Positions 22,956 to 33,949 of a stretch of 64,000 nucleotides of DNA are shown piece by piece. A program made the translations under genes and the position numbers. The notes beneath the pieces are model-generated. The model did not search any database. It was not told the DNA's origin and worked only from the letters and a program-made list of their open reading frames with translations. The stretch is from the NCBI RefSeq assembly GCF_000283155.1, contig NW_004454195.1, positions 4,598,569 through 4,662,568 of the forward strand. The letters run 5' to 3'. Position 1 is the stretch's first letter. Each line of letters starts with the position of its first letter. The DNA comes from Ceratotherium simum simum (lineage: Eukaryota; Chordata; Mammalia; Perissodactyla; Rhinocerotidae).

Positions 22956-23690
22956 GTAAGTCTAATTTAGTCTTGAAAACTCATTTGGGAAAGGCAAGTG
23001 GTGTTGTAATAGGTGCTCAGAAGGGACCAGCAAGGGAGCCTCCATTACCTGACACCCCCTGACTTAGGGAAGACCCTCCAACTTGGCTGATCTTGGAGTC
23101 GAAGAAATTTTTTCCCATCCTTCCTGAACCCAAACCCACCATATCCTTAGAAGAATAGCCTCTGCTGGCAATCTTCTCCCTGCGGGCTTTCCTCTGGTTT
23201 CTGACTGTCAATCACTCAATCAATCAGTTCTTCCCCTAAGCACCAAGGCTTCTAGATATGTATTCTATATCTTCTTGCACATATCTACTGGAACCTGCCT
23301 TTCTATGGATAGACTCTTTTTCTTTTAGTACCAGAAGTGCCCTGATGTAGCACCCTGGAGCCCTCCTTTAACCTTCCTATATTCTGACTCTGATTATGTA
23401 GTTTTCTGATAATATGTGTCCCTGGAATGCACCCTCTTGGCTAATGGAGGCATCACTGTACTACAGTCACGATCCCTGTTCAGGAGACTCTGGTTTTAAC
23501 CTGATTGGAACCTAACTGGTATCTGCAGGATAAAAGAGAAATGTTGCTGAGTAGTGAAGAGAATATGTCCAGACCTCCAGCCAGAGGGAGAAAAGGAAGG
23601 AGGGCGGGAGCGAACCGAACTAATCTTCATTCTTCTAGCAGATACACAGGCTGGGAAACATCTCATCCATAACAACCAAATCATGGCTCA

Positions 23691-23720
23691 CTCCTTTCAT
23701 GCTCCTTTCATGCTCCTTTC
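23691..23720. repeat. 11-bp tandem repeat, about 2.7 copies
   Basis: CTCCTTTCATG is repeated at 23691 and 23702, with a partial third copy at 23713. Confidence 0.95.
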
Positions 23721-25569
23721 TGTAAAGCACTTAGAGAAGAAAAAAAAAATTAAGTCCCTTTTTTCCCCTGGCCTTTATTCTTTTAGCCAAATTGTGACAA
23801 GCCACTGATTTCTACCCTATAAATTATTTAAAATTCCACCTTCACATTGGGATTGGAAAATCAATCTCCCTGATTAAAAAGTGACCAGCTTCACGTTTCC
23901 AAATGTCTCTTTAATCTTTTAATTATGTCTGGTTACAGACAGCATGAGTCTCAGAGAAGCAGAGAAATGCACTCTGTGCTAACTGAACTCAAAAGATCTA
24001 TAAGTCCATCAGCCTTTTTAGTTAACCATCTGGCATTGTTACTGTCAGGTAGGACTGCTTTTAGAAATACTACCGAAGACTAGAATCTTAATACACTCCT
24101 ATTTCAATGTCACATGTAGAGTTTTGTTGTTTCTAATTTCTCCAACTAAATTAAATATTATAGGATCTAACTGGAGACTTTACAGATATAAATGCCAGTT
24201 TAATAAAAAGCACCGAGGCATGCGGATGTTCCTGTACAGGCCTGAGAATTCAACCAAAACCCACCGCCATAAATAGAGCCAAAGTCACCCAGCCAAGTGT
24301 ATACATTTGTAAATTGACTCCCGGTGCCAAGATTTTTGGAAGAAGAATTACAATCACTTCAACAACCTAATTTTTCATGAAACACTGTTCTTCTCTAGTG
24401 AGCTAGATGGAAAACAGTCTCCAGAAGGCTTTTAAATGTAAGCAACAGATTACTGAGTGCAAAACAAGGAGAGAGGGATCCAGGTAAGCCTACAGTGATT
24501 CTTGGAGAAGTCATTTATTATGTGCATTGTTTGAAAATGCAGTGAAGTCTGCGATAATGTGGCCCAAGAAACCAAAGCTTTTCAAGACCCAAAACACAGA
24601 CACGCAGCCGGCTATTCTTAACTCTATATCTCAAGAACCATCAGCAGAAATCCCTGCTGACTAATCGGCTTGCTTAAGCACTGTAAACCACTGTTTTAAA
24701 GTATTCTTGCCATGATATGAATTGCACTGTAAATTTCACAGCCCCAGTTTCAAGTGTCTAGTGGAGAAAAAGCACCACATTTAGCGTTTTAAGGTTCAGT
24801 CCAAACAGAGACCAGATCGGAAGCCCCAGTGAGACACCTCAGAATTGAAATGGCAGATTCCGATTCCCTCACCTGTAAGTCTTTGCACAGTTGGTATGTT
24901 TGGGCTTATACAACATCGGTGACTGAGCGCCACAATAGATGATTGCAGGCAAGAGGAGAGACTCACTGGGAAGGTTCTGGGGCAGTGAACCACTTTAGCA
25001 GTCTAAACTGCTTTCAACCTGGCAAGTTCAGTGGGCTTCCCTCCATCTAATCTAGGTGGGGCATTGACAGCACTCACTGGAGAGGATGTGTTCCATGGTC
25101 TTGCCACCCTGTGCTTATGATAACGTCTCTATACCTCTTGAACTTAAAGGATAATCTCCTTATCTATCCTTGTGTTTCAAGGACCACACATGAAATCTCT
25201 TGGAAATAATGAAAATTTCTATTCTCCAAGACTATTCAGAAAAAGACGATTCAACTCATGTCCCCTATAAGATTGCATAAAATTTTTCTAATCTCAGCAC
25301 TAGATGCCTCAAAAATCCAACCTTGAGCTGATTTAGACACTCCAGTTAAGCTGATATGGTGTTGTAATGGCCTAACGATTTTCTTTATCAAATCAACTCT
25401 TAAATGTTGTGTATTTATGTCCTTACAATTTTATTTTTAATTTTCTTTGACTGAAGCCCTATAATCTTCTCTGGAGAACACATTGGATCTGTTCCTTCTA
25501 TGGGATTGGAAGGATCTTCAGCCCAAAGCACTGCCTTTCTGACCTAACCTTATTTAAACATAAAGGCTG

Positions 25570-26011
25570 GATAGCGAATTAAGATAAACCTTCAAACATT
25601 CATTAGGCATCTACATAGGCCAAGTGATAGAGGGTATAGGGATAAATATACATAGAGATATTGATGTAGATATATATTTAGATCAATAGGTATAGTTGGA
25701 GAGAGAGAGAGTGTAAAATCAAGAGAAACATACTAAAATAACTAAACAAATACAAGGTAGAATAAAATAAATTCCAAAAGAGAGGAAAACTCATCTGCGC
25801 AATACAATAATAAGTTTCCTTTGAGGTATATTGATTATGAGTTTACTAAGAGGTGGAAATCAGTGTGCAGACTGGCTGTCATTAACATCCAAGTCATAAC
25901 TAGATCCCTGGGAGTAGGTGAGATTCCCCTGGGGAAAAAAATGAAAGAAAAAGCCACGGTCAGCAATAATATTGGAGAATCAAAAAGCATAAACTCAAAG
26001 AAGTCTTTGTA
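25570..26011 (-). mobile_element. possible L2 fragment with AT/GA-rich tail
   Basis: 'CATTCATTAGGCATCTACATAGGCC' at about 25598 resembles a reversed L2 3' end but decays quickly. A (GA)n run lies at 25701-25711. The remainder is unassigned. Confidence 0.3.
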
Positions 26012-26332
26012 AGTGTTTAATCTGGGCTGGCCCTGTGGCTTAGCGGTTAAGTGTGCGCGCTCCGCTACTGGCGGCCCGGTTCGGATCCCTGGCGCGCACC
26101 GACGCACCGCTTCTCCGGCCATGCTGAGGCTGCGTCCCACATACAGCAACTAGAAGGATGTGCAGCTATGACATACAACTATCGACTGGGGCTTTGGGGG
26201 CAAAAAAAGGAGGAGGATTGGCAATAGATGTTAGCTCAGAGCCGGTCTTCCTCAGCAAAAAGAGGAGATTAGCACGGATGTTAGCTCAGGGTTGATCTTC
26301 CTCACAAAAAAAAAAAATAGAGTGTTTAATCT
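26012..26332 (+). mobile_element. ERE SINE, long form with both tail types
   Basis: Body 26024-26320. After the tRNA-like head it has the 'CAGCAACTAGAAGGATGTGCAG' module, then also two copies of the 'GAGGA..GATGTTAGCTCAG' module, then poly-A. The 12-bp duplication AGTGTTTAATCT at 26012-26023 and 26321-26332 is perfect. Confidence 0.95.
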
Positions 26333-27098
26333 AAAGAGGTGTTTCAAAGAGTCAGATGTTGCAGAGAGCTCAGGAAACTAACAGACAAGAGGCTGTTGGC
26401 TGGTAGATCCCTTTCAAGTAAGGCGTGTACCAAGCACAGTGGGGAATAAATGAGGAAGGCATGGTCTCGGAACACAAAGACTTCCAACATAACTAGGAGG
26501 ACAAAGCTGACCAAAAGAGTGCATTACAACTCAGTGCTAAATTGTGTGATGCCAATTTCAGTGGCTGGGGCGTTCCGTGATGGTCCAAGATGCAGCTGCC
26601 AAGGGGACTTGGACCCCACATGGAGCAGAGGCAGATGCTGCCCAGATTGCTACAGTAAAAATGACATTGGGGCTAGGACTGTTTTTTTTCTTTTTTTTTT
26701 ACAAATAGCCCTGATATCATTTAATTGCCCAAGCTAGAAAATGAGGAAGGATGTTTTAGCCAAACGTTGTTCCCGCATTCACGAAGGGACTAGTGAATGA
26801 AGATCTGATCAGAAAATGCCACACTCCAGCTCTGCGGATGAAAGCTACAAAAACATGAAAAGACGCATGAACTCCTCATCTCACCACCTCCTCTCGCCTT
26901 TTACTCTCATGGCAGAGCCTCACAGCCAAAGACTCTTATCTCTGGGGCTGCCAAAGGCAATGGTTGCCACATGGTCTTTTAAACTAAGAATGGAGACAAT
27001 CCATTGCTTCAGACACCTCTTTTACCTCAGGGGCACTTCTTCATCCTTTGTTCTATAGTGTACATAAGCAGGGTTGAGTCTGAAGTGTTACTTGGGTG
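26333..27098. other. unique sequence, nothing recognised
   Basis: Contains a T-rich run at 26678-26700. A 95-codon frame at 26450-26737 has no domain or splice context. Part of 26340-26530 may be old L2, unconfirmed. Confidence 0.35.
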
Positions 27099-27332
27099 TT
27101 TAAAAGTAACGTTAGGGGCCAGCCCCGTGGCTTGGTGGTTAAGTGAGCGCGCTCCACTGCTGGCGACCCGGGTTCGGATCCCGGGCTCGCACCGACGCGC
27201 CGCTTCTCCGGCCATGCTGAGGCCGCGTCCCACATGCAGCAACTAGAAGGATGTGCAGCTATGACACACAACTGTCTACTGGGGCTTTGGGGGGAAAAAA
27301 TAAATAAATAAAATCTTTAAAAGTAACGTTAG
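27099..27332 (+). mobile_element. ERE SINE, young-looking copy with 17-bp TSD
   Basis: Body 27116-27315, head GGGGCCAGCCCCGTGGC, B-box-like 'GGTTCGGATCC', the 'CAACTAGAAGGATGTGCAG' module, 'GGGGCTTTGGGG' and an AAATAAATAAATAAAA tail. The duplication TTTAAAAGTAACGTTAG (27099-27115, 27316-27332) is perfect over 17 bp, and CpGs are well kept, suggesting a recent insertion. Confidence 0.97.
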
Positions 27333-27499
27333 TGCTTCTTAGCTCTATTTGCCGCATCACAGAACAAGTGATCCAGACACTCATAAAAGAATGGTGGTTT
27401 ATTAGTACCAGCAAATAGTCAAGGAAGTATAGGCTAAAGGAAGAAAGTGGCAAATCATGATTCATACATCAGGAAAATACCTCAACCTGTGAAATCCAT

Positions 27500-27640
27500 T
27501 CTTTTATTTATTCATTCATTCAATAAATACGCATTAAGTGTCAACTTCATGCCCAGCATTGCACTAAGGGTGAGGTTACATGTCAGAATAGCATATGATC
27601 TCTGTATTTGAGAGTTTCACTGCCTGGCAAAGGAAGGGAG
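27500..27640 (-). mobile_element. L2 LINE 3' fragment, minus strand
   Basis: 'TTATTCATTCATTCAATAAATACGCATTAAGTGTC' followed by 'GCCCAGCATTGCACTAAGGG' reads as a reversed L2 3' end. Confidence 0.6.
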
Positions 27641-27905
27641 GAAGAAAAAATAATATCTACCATTTATTCTGCACCTACTTCCGTTCAGAACTGCCCTTGG
27701 CCCTTTATCTGGTTTTGCTCATTTAATATAATAAATCTGTGAGTTAGGTATTATTGTCTCAGTCTGATGTAGTAGGAAATTTAGTTGTAGCAAGATCAAG
27801 TAACTAGACCAAAGCCACACAGCTAATACATGGAATTCAAACCCAGCTGCCCTGGCTTCAAAGACCTCGCTCTTTGCACTGCACCATGGGATCTCCCTGA
27901 AATGA
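27641..27905 (+). mobile_element. MIR SINE
   Basis: 'ATCTACCATTTATTCTGCACCTACT', 'TGAGTTAGGTATTATTGTCTC', 'CCAAAGCCACACAGCTAATAC', 'GAATTCAAACCCAGCTGCC'. Near full length. The 80-codon minus frame here is a repeat by-product. Confidence 0.85.
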
Positions 27906-28439
27906 ACAAGACCTTCAACCTGCCCTGGAAGATTACACAGACATGTTGACAATAATAACAATGATAAGATTACTGTAATAATAACATCACTTCCAAGGCT
28001 TACCTAGGGCTCTTCTCAGCACTGAGGAGCATTTCTGAACCCAGACACGCCACTGGATCAACTCTGAAGGGAGAAGCTTGGGGAGTCTCCTGTGAAGACG
28101 ATGCATTTAGAGCTTCTGTCTGTCTCTGGTGACGCTTCTCTAAGGTACAGGGCCAGCTAAAATATAGCATCTATCTATCTATCTATCTATCGCATATAGC
28201 TATATATCTAAGATATAGCATATAGGTATATGGATTCATTTCCAACTTTCACCCAGCCAAAGTCTTGGATCCTACATGAAGAGCATCAAGCAAAAATGAC
28301 CTTTTTTTTAAGGCATTTTTATCACCTTCAGGGGGGAAGGGTACTCCCATTGCATTGGGTACATATTTCTAAACTAAGACAGATTACATTGCCTAATATT
28401 TATCTGTTTTCTTGTTAGTCTCTTTGACTAGCTTGGGAA
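27906..28439. other. unique sequence with a TATC microsatellite
   Basis: Apart from the tetranucleotide repeat and an AT-rich tail to about 28230, I see nothing. The 62-codon frame at 28230-28418 has no support. Confidence 0.35.
28169..28191. repeat. (ATCT)n microsatellite
   Basis: About six ATCT units, followed by an irregular ATATAG-rich stretch. Confidence 0.95.
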
Positions 28440-28545
28440 GCTCTCCAGGCTAAGGACTCTGTTTCATTTACTATGACATCTAGAGCTCATACAACAATTC
28501 ATTGCATTTAATAGGTGATCATTAAAATGTTTATTGACGGAAAGA
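28440..28545 (+). mobile_element. L2 LINE 3' end
   Basis: 'GCTAAGGACTCTGTTTCATTTACTATG' then 'AATAGGTGATCATTAAAATGTTTATTGACGG' is a decayed L2 3' end in plus orientation. Confidence 0.6.
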
Positions 28546-29499
28546 AGAAAACTGTGGCTCTATTAATTCATTGTTGTTGTTGTTGTTTTTAAGTTTATTT
28601 GCAAAAGTTTGTGCTAAGTCCTAAGAGAATGGTCAACACAAAACTGAATAAGACAAACCCTGGCCCTGGTCTTAAACTGGTCAGCACATCCAAATTTCAC
28701 CTATTATTGGTTTAATTTATAAGGAAAGACTCAGTCTTTGCAACACTGAAATAAATGCTATGTTGGTATGATATATAAGTTCCCACTCTGATTTTATTTA
28801 TCAATACGTTAAGGTCCCATGTCTCTTAAAAAATAGGCTATAACTCAGAAGTCATCATCAATCAAATTACAAAATTCATATACACTTAAATCTGAGACAT
28901 TTATTTATTTATCTTTACTCCTTCCTAGAAACCGACTTATGTGTCAGTAAAGGAATACAGAAGTATAAACCCTCAAAAATGAACAGAACAGCAAAGAGGA
29001 CAACAGTAGACAAGAATGTCAACAAATATGCGCCGTATGAAAACAATTAGAGGAGTGATAACAGTGGAAGCAGAGCAGAAAAGGCTGGATTCTATGTGCC
29101 CGGAGAGGCAACCCAGTTGCCAGTTCTGAAACATCCTTCAGAACTCTGGGAAGGCTCAGGAACTGGAGGTGTGGGGCCCACAGAAGGTACAGGCATACGG
29201 TTAAGGGTGGATTGAAAGTTGACATAAAGCACAGTTAGCTCCTTAGTTCCATCTATCATCACCACCTCCCACCCCCAGAGACAGGTGATTATTCCCTCAG
29301 AAAATTGAACCAGCCAGGCTTAGGACCAGGGACCCAAGGCGCAGAAGACAGAGGAACAGGGGCTGTTAGCAAAAGCCTGATCACCAAACTCTCCCAGCCT
29401 CCTCTTCCACCTACCACCCAGAGGGCCACAGGCAGGCTTATAATCCCCAGGAAGATATGTGGAAAATCCTTCTGTGGAGAAGTTAAAGAGCTTTAAGAA
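28546..29499. other. mostly unique sequence with (GTT)n
   Basis: (TTG)n lies at 28571-28586. 'TAAGTCCTAAGAGAATGGTCAACACAAAACTGAATAAGAC' at 28615-28655 may be a reversed L2 scrap. 29000-29480 is GC-richer and unique, with no coding support. Confidence 0.35.
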
Positions 29500-31195
29500 A
29501 AAGACCCATAGAATTCAGGGGTACCCTAGGAAAAATGTTGGCTTACTGCCCCATCATTCTGTAGTGAAACCCTCAGTCGGTGAGCCTTACACAAGCACAC
29601 AGAACATTCAGTTGCCGTGTGATTCCCTCACAGCCAAGGATCACAAGATTTAAGGCACAGCCTTCAACGTGAAAGACAGAGTCAAAAGAAGCAAACAAAA
29701 AACAAGGAAATCAGAGGGAAGAAAGACAATGCAGGGATTAGAAGAACACTTCAAATAAAGTGTGATGAATCTCCACAGAGAGGTTGAAAAACATATTGCA
29801 TCTATGAAACAGCACCAATAGGTGCTGTAAAAAGAGAACAATCTTAGAACATGAAAGATTCCCTGGAAATTAAAAATATGAGCCCTGATATTAAAAAAAA
29901 TATCAATGGAAAGTTTGGGAGATAAAATAGATGAAATCTTCCAGACAGTAAACCAAAAAGATAAAGCAGGCATTTGGAGAGAAACGGTAAGAAAATGTGA
30001 GATTAATCCAGAAGGGTCAGTAGCTGATCAATAAGAGTTCCACAAGAGAAAGCAGGAGGATGGAGAAGAAGAAACAAAATATCGAAGAAAGAAGACAATT
30101 TCATAGACCTGAGGATATGGCTCTTTAGATTAAAAGGACCACTGAATGCCCAACACAATAAGTGAGAAAAGACCCAACCAAGGCATATCATTTTGAAATT
30201 TCACAACTCCAGAGAAAGCACAACGCTCACATAAAAATCCTGGAGGATCAGAATGACATCGGACTTGTAAACAGAAACATTGAAAGCTAGAAGATAATGC
30301 TGCAATGCCTTTAAATTCAGAGTGAGAATTATTTTTAACCTAGAATTCAATTCTCAGCCAAACTACCAAACAAATGCAAGGGTAGAATAAAGATATTTTT
30401 CAGGCAGGAAAGTTCCCAGTAAATTTACCTCACATGCACCCTTTCCCAGGAAGGGTGTGCCACCAAAATGAGGGCATAAAGCAAGAAAGAGGAAAACATG
30501 GGAACAGGGAAGGAGAAGTCCAACCCAAGAAGGAGGTGAAGAGAATCACCAAGATGATGACAGAAGGAAGTCCTGGGATGATCGTGGTATAGTGGCCCAA
30601 AAGCAAAACCAGTCAGGTTGGAAAAAAGAAGGGCCTTGGGAAGGAGGTCTTTAGACTCCGATAGATTACCTGTTCTGTACTACCATGTGGAAAGTTTTGG
30701 GGAGACTGTTGGAAGTTGTGGCAGAACTTAGGGATAGTTACATACAAAGCCAGGCTGATGGAAAAAACAAGGCGATTATTAACTCCAAGAAAAACAAAAA
30801 GTTGTACAAGAAAGGAAAGGTAATTATAGTGTAGTGTTAGCTAAGTAGAGAACATTATTTACACAGTTATAATAATATAAATCCTGAATATTGATTTAAC
30901 CAAAAAGGGGAAAAAGGGGAAGCAATGTTGTGGGATAGGAGATTTAAGTCCTCCCCAACTGTAACAATCACTAAATAATGATCTAGTAGGACATATATAT
31001 TACTTAGAAATATGGAGGTAAATACCAGGATAAACTGCGAAAATTAATTAAAAGTAGCTGTCTACAGGAACTGGTGGTGAACGGGGTGGGGCAGGAGAAT
31101 TATTGTGGGTTTTTTTCTTTACCTTTTAAAGCCTGTTAGTGATATTTGATTCTGAAAATGTATACATTTATTTGGATAAATTTGCAGTTCTTTTT
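29500..31195 (+). mobile_element. HAL1/old L1 ORF1-type element
   Basis: The order fits an ORF1-only L1 relative: a purine-rich coiled-coil-type section (29660-30050), then 'GCCCAACACAATAAGTGAGAAAAGACCCA' and 'ATCATTTTGAAATTTCACAACTCC' (30150-30210), 'CCTAGAATTCAATTCTCAGCCAAACTACCA', 'TTTACCTCACATGCACCCTTTCCCAGGAAGG', and an AT-rich 3' end. No reverse-transcriptase part is seen. Frames are broken, so it is a fossil. The exact family is uncertain. Confidence 0.6.
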
Positions 31196-31303
31196 AAAAA
31201 CATTAAGCTGTTATAACTGATTCTAAGGAGACTTATGATCAACAAATTAGATATACTTCTCCCTTCAAGGGTCATACAATTTAAACACAAATCTGAGAAA
31301 AAT

Positions 31304-31642
31304 CATACAGACTATTTTCTTTTTTTTCTTTTTATTTGTGAGGAAGATCAGCCCTGAGCTAAACTAACATCCATGCCAATCCTCCTCTTTTGCTGAGGAA
31401 GACCGGCCCTGAGCTAACATCTATTGCCAATCCTCCTCCTTTTTGTTCCCCCAAAGCCCCAGTCGATAGTTGTATGTCATAGCTGCACATCCTTCTAGTT
31501 GCTGTATGTGGGACGCGGCCTCAGCACGGCCGGAGAAGTGGTGCGTCGGTGCGCGCCCGGGATCCAAACCCGGGCTGCCAGTAGCGAAGCGTCGATACTT
31601 AACCTCTAAGCCACGGGGCCAGCCCCATACAGACCATTTTCT
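31304..31642 (-). mobile_element. ERE SINE, long form, minus strand
   Basis: Body 31321-31625. Reversed double tail modules, then 'CCAGTCGATAGTTGTATGTCATAGC', 'TTCTAGTTGCTGTATGTGGGACGCGG' and a head ending GGGGCCAGCCCC. The duplication CATACAGACTATTTTCT (31304-31320) recurs at 31626-31642 with one mismatch. The element was inserted just beyond the HAL1/L1 remnant. Confidence 0.94.
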
Positions 31643-33400
31643 AATCTAACAAAGGCTCGGAGATTTCAAAACTAATCTGAATGCATTTGATCCTTCTTCT
31701 CTCCAACCTGTAGAAATCTTAAAAGTATAAAAAAGTTACATGAGTAGATATTCCCATGTTTTTCAAAGCTGTTTAAGCGATTAATTACAAAATCTTTATC
31801 ACAATAGGAATGAATATTTGTACTGGGTAGTACTCGCTAACCAAAGCAGGAAAACCAACTGGTGATCGGATAATTTGTAGTATCTTTACTTGAGTATAAA
31901 TTCAGAGAAGGCACCATGGATAGATGGGGTTCGAGCCAAATCTTGAAGTACAATAGATGTGCAATTTGATGGATAGGAGATAGTTTCATCCCTGATTCAC
32001 AGAGAACAGCTTGGAAAGAAGGAAAGTTGTAGGTCAAATTGAGAGTCAAAACACCCCTGGGTGTTCTCAGAAACCTGCACAGTTTGGGGAAATAAGACAC
32101 TCAAGAGTCACAGAGAATGTAACCTGCTAATTCATCCCCAAACTGTAATTTCTTCATCACAGCAGAATCCCTAGTAGACTAATAAAGACTTTTCGCCTAA
32201 AGTGGCATCGCCTAGACCAAGCATAGCTAGCCTCCTCACAACAATAATAACGTGTTAATGACTTTGATAAGGGAGGATACATATCATTATCACCTCTTAA
32301 TTACCTTTTGGGCACTGGGAAAGCAGCTGTAGAACACACAAACCAAGGCGCCTGGGGAGGAAGTTTCCCTTAAAGTGGTTTGTGTGATTGTTAATTTTGT
32401 ATTATTCTGACTCCATTAATTATCTTTTTTTTTTTTTTTGTAAAGGTTACCTGCCTTTAGTTAAGAAGCAAAGTACAGGCTTGTGGTTGATTCAGTTCCA
32501 ATTACAAGCATGATGTTTACCTATCGGAAGATCATTTCCTTTGGGCTTAAAGATTAACGTTTACATCCTTTGTTGATTTCTCTCCCCATCTTCACATTCA
32601 CGGGACAAAGGCCTACATGTTTACTTGGCAAACCAAGAACCAGGAGACACTTTGTAGGGCTATGGTTCCTTAAGAAGAAGGCGAGCCCCAGTTTTCATTC
32701 ACCATGGAACCTAGCATAATGTGCTGTATGTAATAGCCACACAGAAAATATTAATTGAAGAAAATATATATGTTTATTCCAGAGATAATAGAAGTTTCAC
32801 TATTTTGGTTTGGATACTGGTTTTGAGATCCCTATTAATACACTGTATTTGTATGGACAATCTAGAGCATCTCTGTTCCACACCATAGTCACCAAAACTT
32901 CATAAGCAGGAATAGGATCAAAACTTGCTCCAACAGGTCACACACCTTTCCAGGTGAGGGGAGGAATGGCTTTAGTTCTTATTTAGCACGATCACCCTTC
33001 AAACTCTCACCCATCCTTTATAGACGTGGGGTGTGGAATCCCCAAAACTTCAGTCCTGAGGTGTCCTGCCCCCAAAACTCTGCCCAATGGCCAGCCAAGG
33101 AATGAGTGATTTTTGTGCAGTAAATCAAAACCCTTTTCCTTTTCTCTCCACACAAAGGGCAGTCATCAACTGTAGTTTTTCTTTGCAAGCCACTCTCTGG
33201 GAGTTCAAGGTTACCTGAACACAATTCCCATTATCACTTCAGGATTCCTCTGTTCTAATATCATCTAGCCCTCAGTGGAATTATTTTTCAGCTGTATAAA
33301 ATTCTGGCCCAATTCCCTGTTCATCTTTCACTGTTATCAGCTATAATATTTAATGCTCCTGAGACAACTCATTTCAACAGGTTGGCAAAATCATTGCCCA
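31643..33400. other. repeat-poor unique sequence
   Basis: No gene or transposon recognised over about 1.75 kb. It contains a T-run at about 32427-32439. The 87-codon minus frame at 31837-32100 has no support. Confidence 0.4.
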
Positions 33401-33567
33401 GAAGAAAGAAAGAACAAGAGGGAGAGGGAGGGAGAGGGAGGGAGAGAAAGGGAGGGCAGGAGGAAGGAAGGGAGGGAGGGAGGGAGGAAGGAAGAAAGGA
33501 AGGAAGGAAGAAGGAAGAAGGCAGGCAGGAAGGAAGGCAGGAAGGAAAGAAGGAAGAAAAGAAGAAA
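33401..33567. repeat. GGAA/GGGA polypurine tract
   Basis: About 167 bp of almost pure purine on the plus strand (GAGAGGGAGG, then GGAA and GAAGGCA variants). The Lys/Arg/Glu-rich and Ser/Leu/Pro-rich frames here are low-complexity artefacts. Such tracts can form triplex DNA, and (GGAA)n can bind ETS factors; both are general knowledge. Confidence 0.97.
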
Positions 33568-33949
33568 CTGGGCTGTAAATACATTCAATTGGAAAAATTA
33601 AAATGCAGGTTCTTAAAGTTTGTCTTGCCTTGTTATTTTTCAGGAACTTTCTGTTTCCGGCCTGAACTAGAAGTAAAGGAGTTCCTGAAGTCCTCTCTAT
33701 TCGTGAACCCAGGGCAATCTAAATCTGAGATTATCCTTCAAATCTGAAGTTAGCATAAAACCACAAACATTGAGTGGGCAGCTGAGATGACCACAGATTC
33801 CATCATTTGGGTGGAATAAAAAGAGATTAGAAAAAGTGCTGTCTGGATTAACAGGCATCCTGATTTATCTACAGTGCTTCTGCATTATGTATCTAATTTT
33901 TAAAAGTTTAACAGGTCATTTGAATTTTATGAAAATAAACATAGTGCAG
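33568..33949. other. unique sequence, nothing recognised
   Basis: No repeat recognised. A 157-codon plus frame (33836-34309) starts here and runs into the GC-rich block. It has no domain I know and no splice context. Confidence 0.35.

Larger units (their letters stand above)
22133..25569. other. about 3.4 kb repeat-poor unique block
   Basis: The longest stretch in the window with no transposon I recognise. It holds a possible noncoding exon (22797-22955), a small tandem repeat (23691-23720), and a donor-like CAG/GTAAGC at 24487. No coding frame is supported. Confidence 0.4.

Noticed and set aside
33382..33747. 121-codon plus frame and several Leu/Ser/Pro minus frames over the polypurine tract
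   Set aside because: They are translations of a GGAA/GGGA low-complexity repeat. Every frame is biased to a few residues, and no domain or splice context exists.
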